Source of the DNA: Tretioscincus oriximinensis
Taxonomy: Eukaryota > Chordata > Lepidosauria > Squamata > Gymnophthalmidae
Direction of reading: 5' to 3'
Length of the DNA stretch: 64,000 nucleotides
NCBI GenBank assembly: GCA_022410635.1
Contig: JAJVDF010000169.1
Location: 26,705 to 90,704, forward strand
Below the pieces are notes generated by a model. The model was not told the origin of the DNA, searched no databases, and saw nothing but the letters and a program-made list of their open reading frames with translations. Position numbers and translations under genes: made by a program. Of this stretch, positions 62,642 through 64,000 are shown in pieces (the stretch's first letter is position 1; each line of letters begins with the position of its first letter).

Positions 62642-64000
62642 GGAGGAGGCTGCTTTTTCAGCCAAAGGCCAGGTTAGAAAGGTGCATCTTTAGTGATTTC
62701 CTGAATGGACACAATGATGGTGACTGATGCACCTTCTAGAAATGGAATGTAAATGGAAACTGTCTCCATGCCATTAGTTAAGGCTTACACTGGAACAATT
62801 TACAAACTGCCCACTCCACTAATTCTGCTCTACACACTGTACAAGGAAGGACCTGCTGAGACCTTCTAAAAATATTTATAGGAAAATATAAGTGCATTTT
62901 CTCACTGGAAATTAATAACATAGAATAAAGCCAGAATGCTTGGATAATTCATGTGACTAATGACTCTTAACTTATATATTGCCTGGATAACCAATAGCCT
63001 CAAACCAGGATCTTATAACAATTTTATTGCCTTATTATTACAAAAGCAACAGGTAATACCACATAATATGTACTGTCCTCTAACTATTTTACAATAGTTT
63101 TAATATCTTACACAGTATATTACTATTTGTCTTCGTGTTGGTTAGACTAGACTGCCAGGTCTCCTACTGCTGCTTTTTATGAAAAGCCAATGCACTCAGT
63201 TTGAGAATGCATACAAGTGAAAATTTCATATTTAGTTCATAATCAGTCCAAACTATTTAATTAACAAATATTTGTTTTTGTTTTATTTTGAATTTGTTCA
63301 ACAGTAAAAGCACCACAATATTTTTTTCCATTAGAAAAAGTTATGAACTATTCAATCGAATACTTCATGTTTGCAAGAAGAGTTCAATTGAATTTTCTGA
63401 TATTCAAGCAACTGCATCAAATATTTGATTGATTTTTTGAGCACTTATCAAACTTCCATAATTATACGAGCAAGTGAAGATTGCTTATGTTGCAGTTCAT
63501 TGATTAACTGAATAATCGCATGGAAAAAAATATTTTTTTCAAAATGCAGACAGGTCACTCAGTATGGAAAAATCAGTTATCAAGCAATTTTGACTTGCCA
63601 AGCAGACAATTGGTCCTGTAGTGGCATGCTGTATATACACCTGCCTCTGCTCACAGGAATGAGACTATCAAAGCTAAGGAATTTCTGTTCTGCAGTATAG
63701 CACTTAATGAACCCTAGTGGCTCTCTTATGGTCACCCTTAGTGAATATAAGTGCAACTAGAGCTCACAGATATGTAGCTGTTGCTTTGTTAGAGCAATTC
63801 CATTTTTTTAGCAATTTAAGAGTATGTAAAATCAGTAACATCCACATTTTTCCAGACAAAAATAAATGAAACTGAGGAAGGAGTCTAACTTCGGATCTTT
63901 CATGGGCATCACAGAAATAGCATTCAATATGTAGTGGCTGCCTCCACTCACAGTAGGCTATTCCCAATCCCCCCTCTGCCTGCACTTACCTTCATTGCTG
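62642..64000. other. unassigned AT-rich right flank
   Basis: No recognised gene, RNA or repeat. The short frame at 63764-63985 on the minus strand has no motif. Confidence 0.4.

Overview
The window is nuclear DNA of a vertebrate, most likely a squamate reptile (lizard or snake). The evidence is the mix of repeats: CR1 LINE 3' ends with octamer tails, an L2-like LINE, squamate-type L1 elements, a BovB/RTE LINE fragment, tRNA-derived SINEs of the Sauria type, Ty3/gypsy and BEL/Pao retroelements, and several non-autonomous hAT families. The sequence is AT-rich, stop codons are frequent in all frames, and no bacterial gene organisation is present. I find no convincing exon of a host protein-coding gene and no functional tRNA or rRNA gene. 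Almost every recognisable open frame is a broken piece of a transposable element. Isolated single N bases occur throughout.

Layout. 0-5.9 kb: SINE, CR1 copies, LINE C-terminal and RT scraps. 5.9-8.4 kb: antisense Ty3/gypsy remnant with gag zinc knuckle, protease, RT and a probable primer-binding site. 9.4-14.5 kb: sense L1 (ORF1 C-terminus plus ORF2) interrupted by an antisense 5'-truncated L1 with a 17-bp target duplication. 15-18.4 kb: an unusual degenerate tandem array holding a CR1 end and, with its flank, two hAT elements. 18.4-20.6 kb: an L1 3' end carrying two LTR-like insertions. 20.6-22.1 kb: a BEL/Pao pol remnant split by a CR1 end. 22.5-24.3 kb: an antisense, internally deleted L1 with a nearly complete ORF1. 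27-31 kb: L1 ORF1 scrap, GC-rich minisatellite-like block, SINE pieces and a hAT element with a perfect 8-bp target duplication. 31.2-33.4 kb and 39.3-41.6 kb: mostly unique sequence, candidates for conserved non-coding DNA. 33-39.3 kb: more CR1, hAT-like elements and a three-level nest (LTR inside CR1 inside L1). 41.6-50.9 kb: hAT copy, BovB scrap, a 0.93-kb foldback element inside a CR1, SINEs and a solo LTR. 52-64 kb: microsatellites, an LTR, a second SINE family, a second hAT copy with 7/8 target duplication, an L2-like LINE with its RT core deleted, and a full SINE.

Nothing here works together as a pathway. The value of the window is its insertion stratigraphy: several insertions can be placed in relative order because target duplications and the interrupted elements are still readable. 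Clade and superfamily calls come from remembered conserved motifs and were not searched against any database; element boundaries are approximate unless a target duplication is stated.
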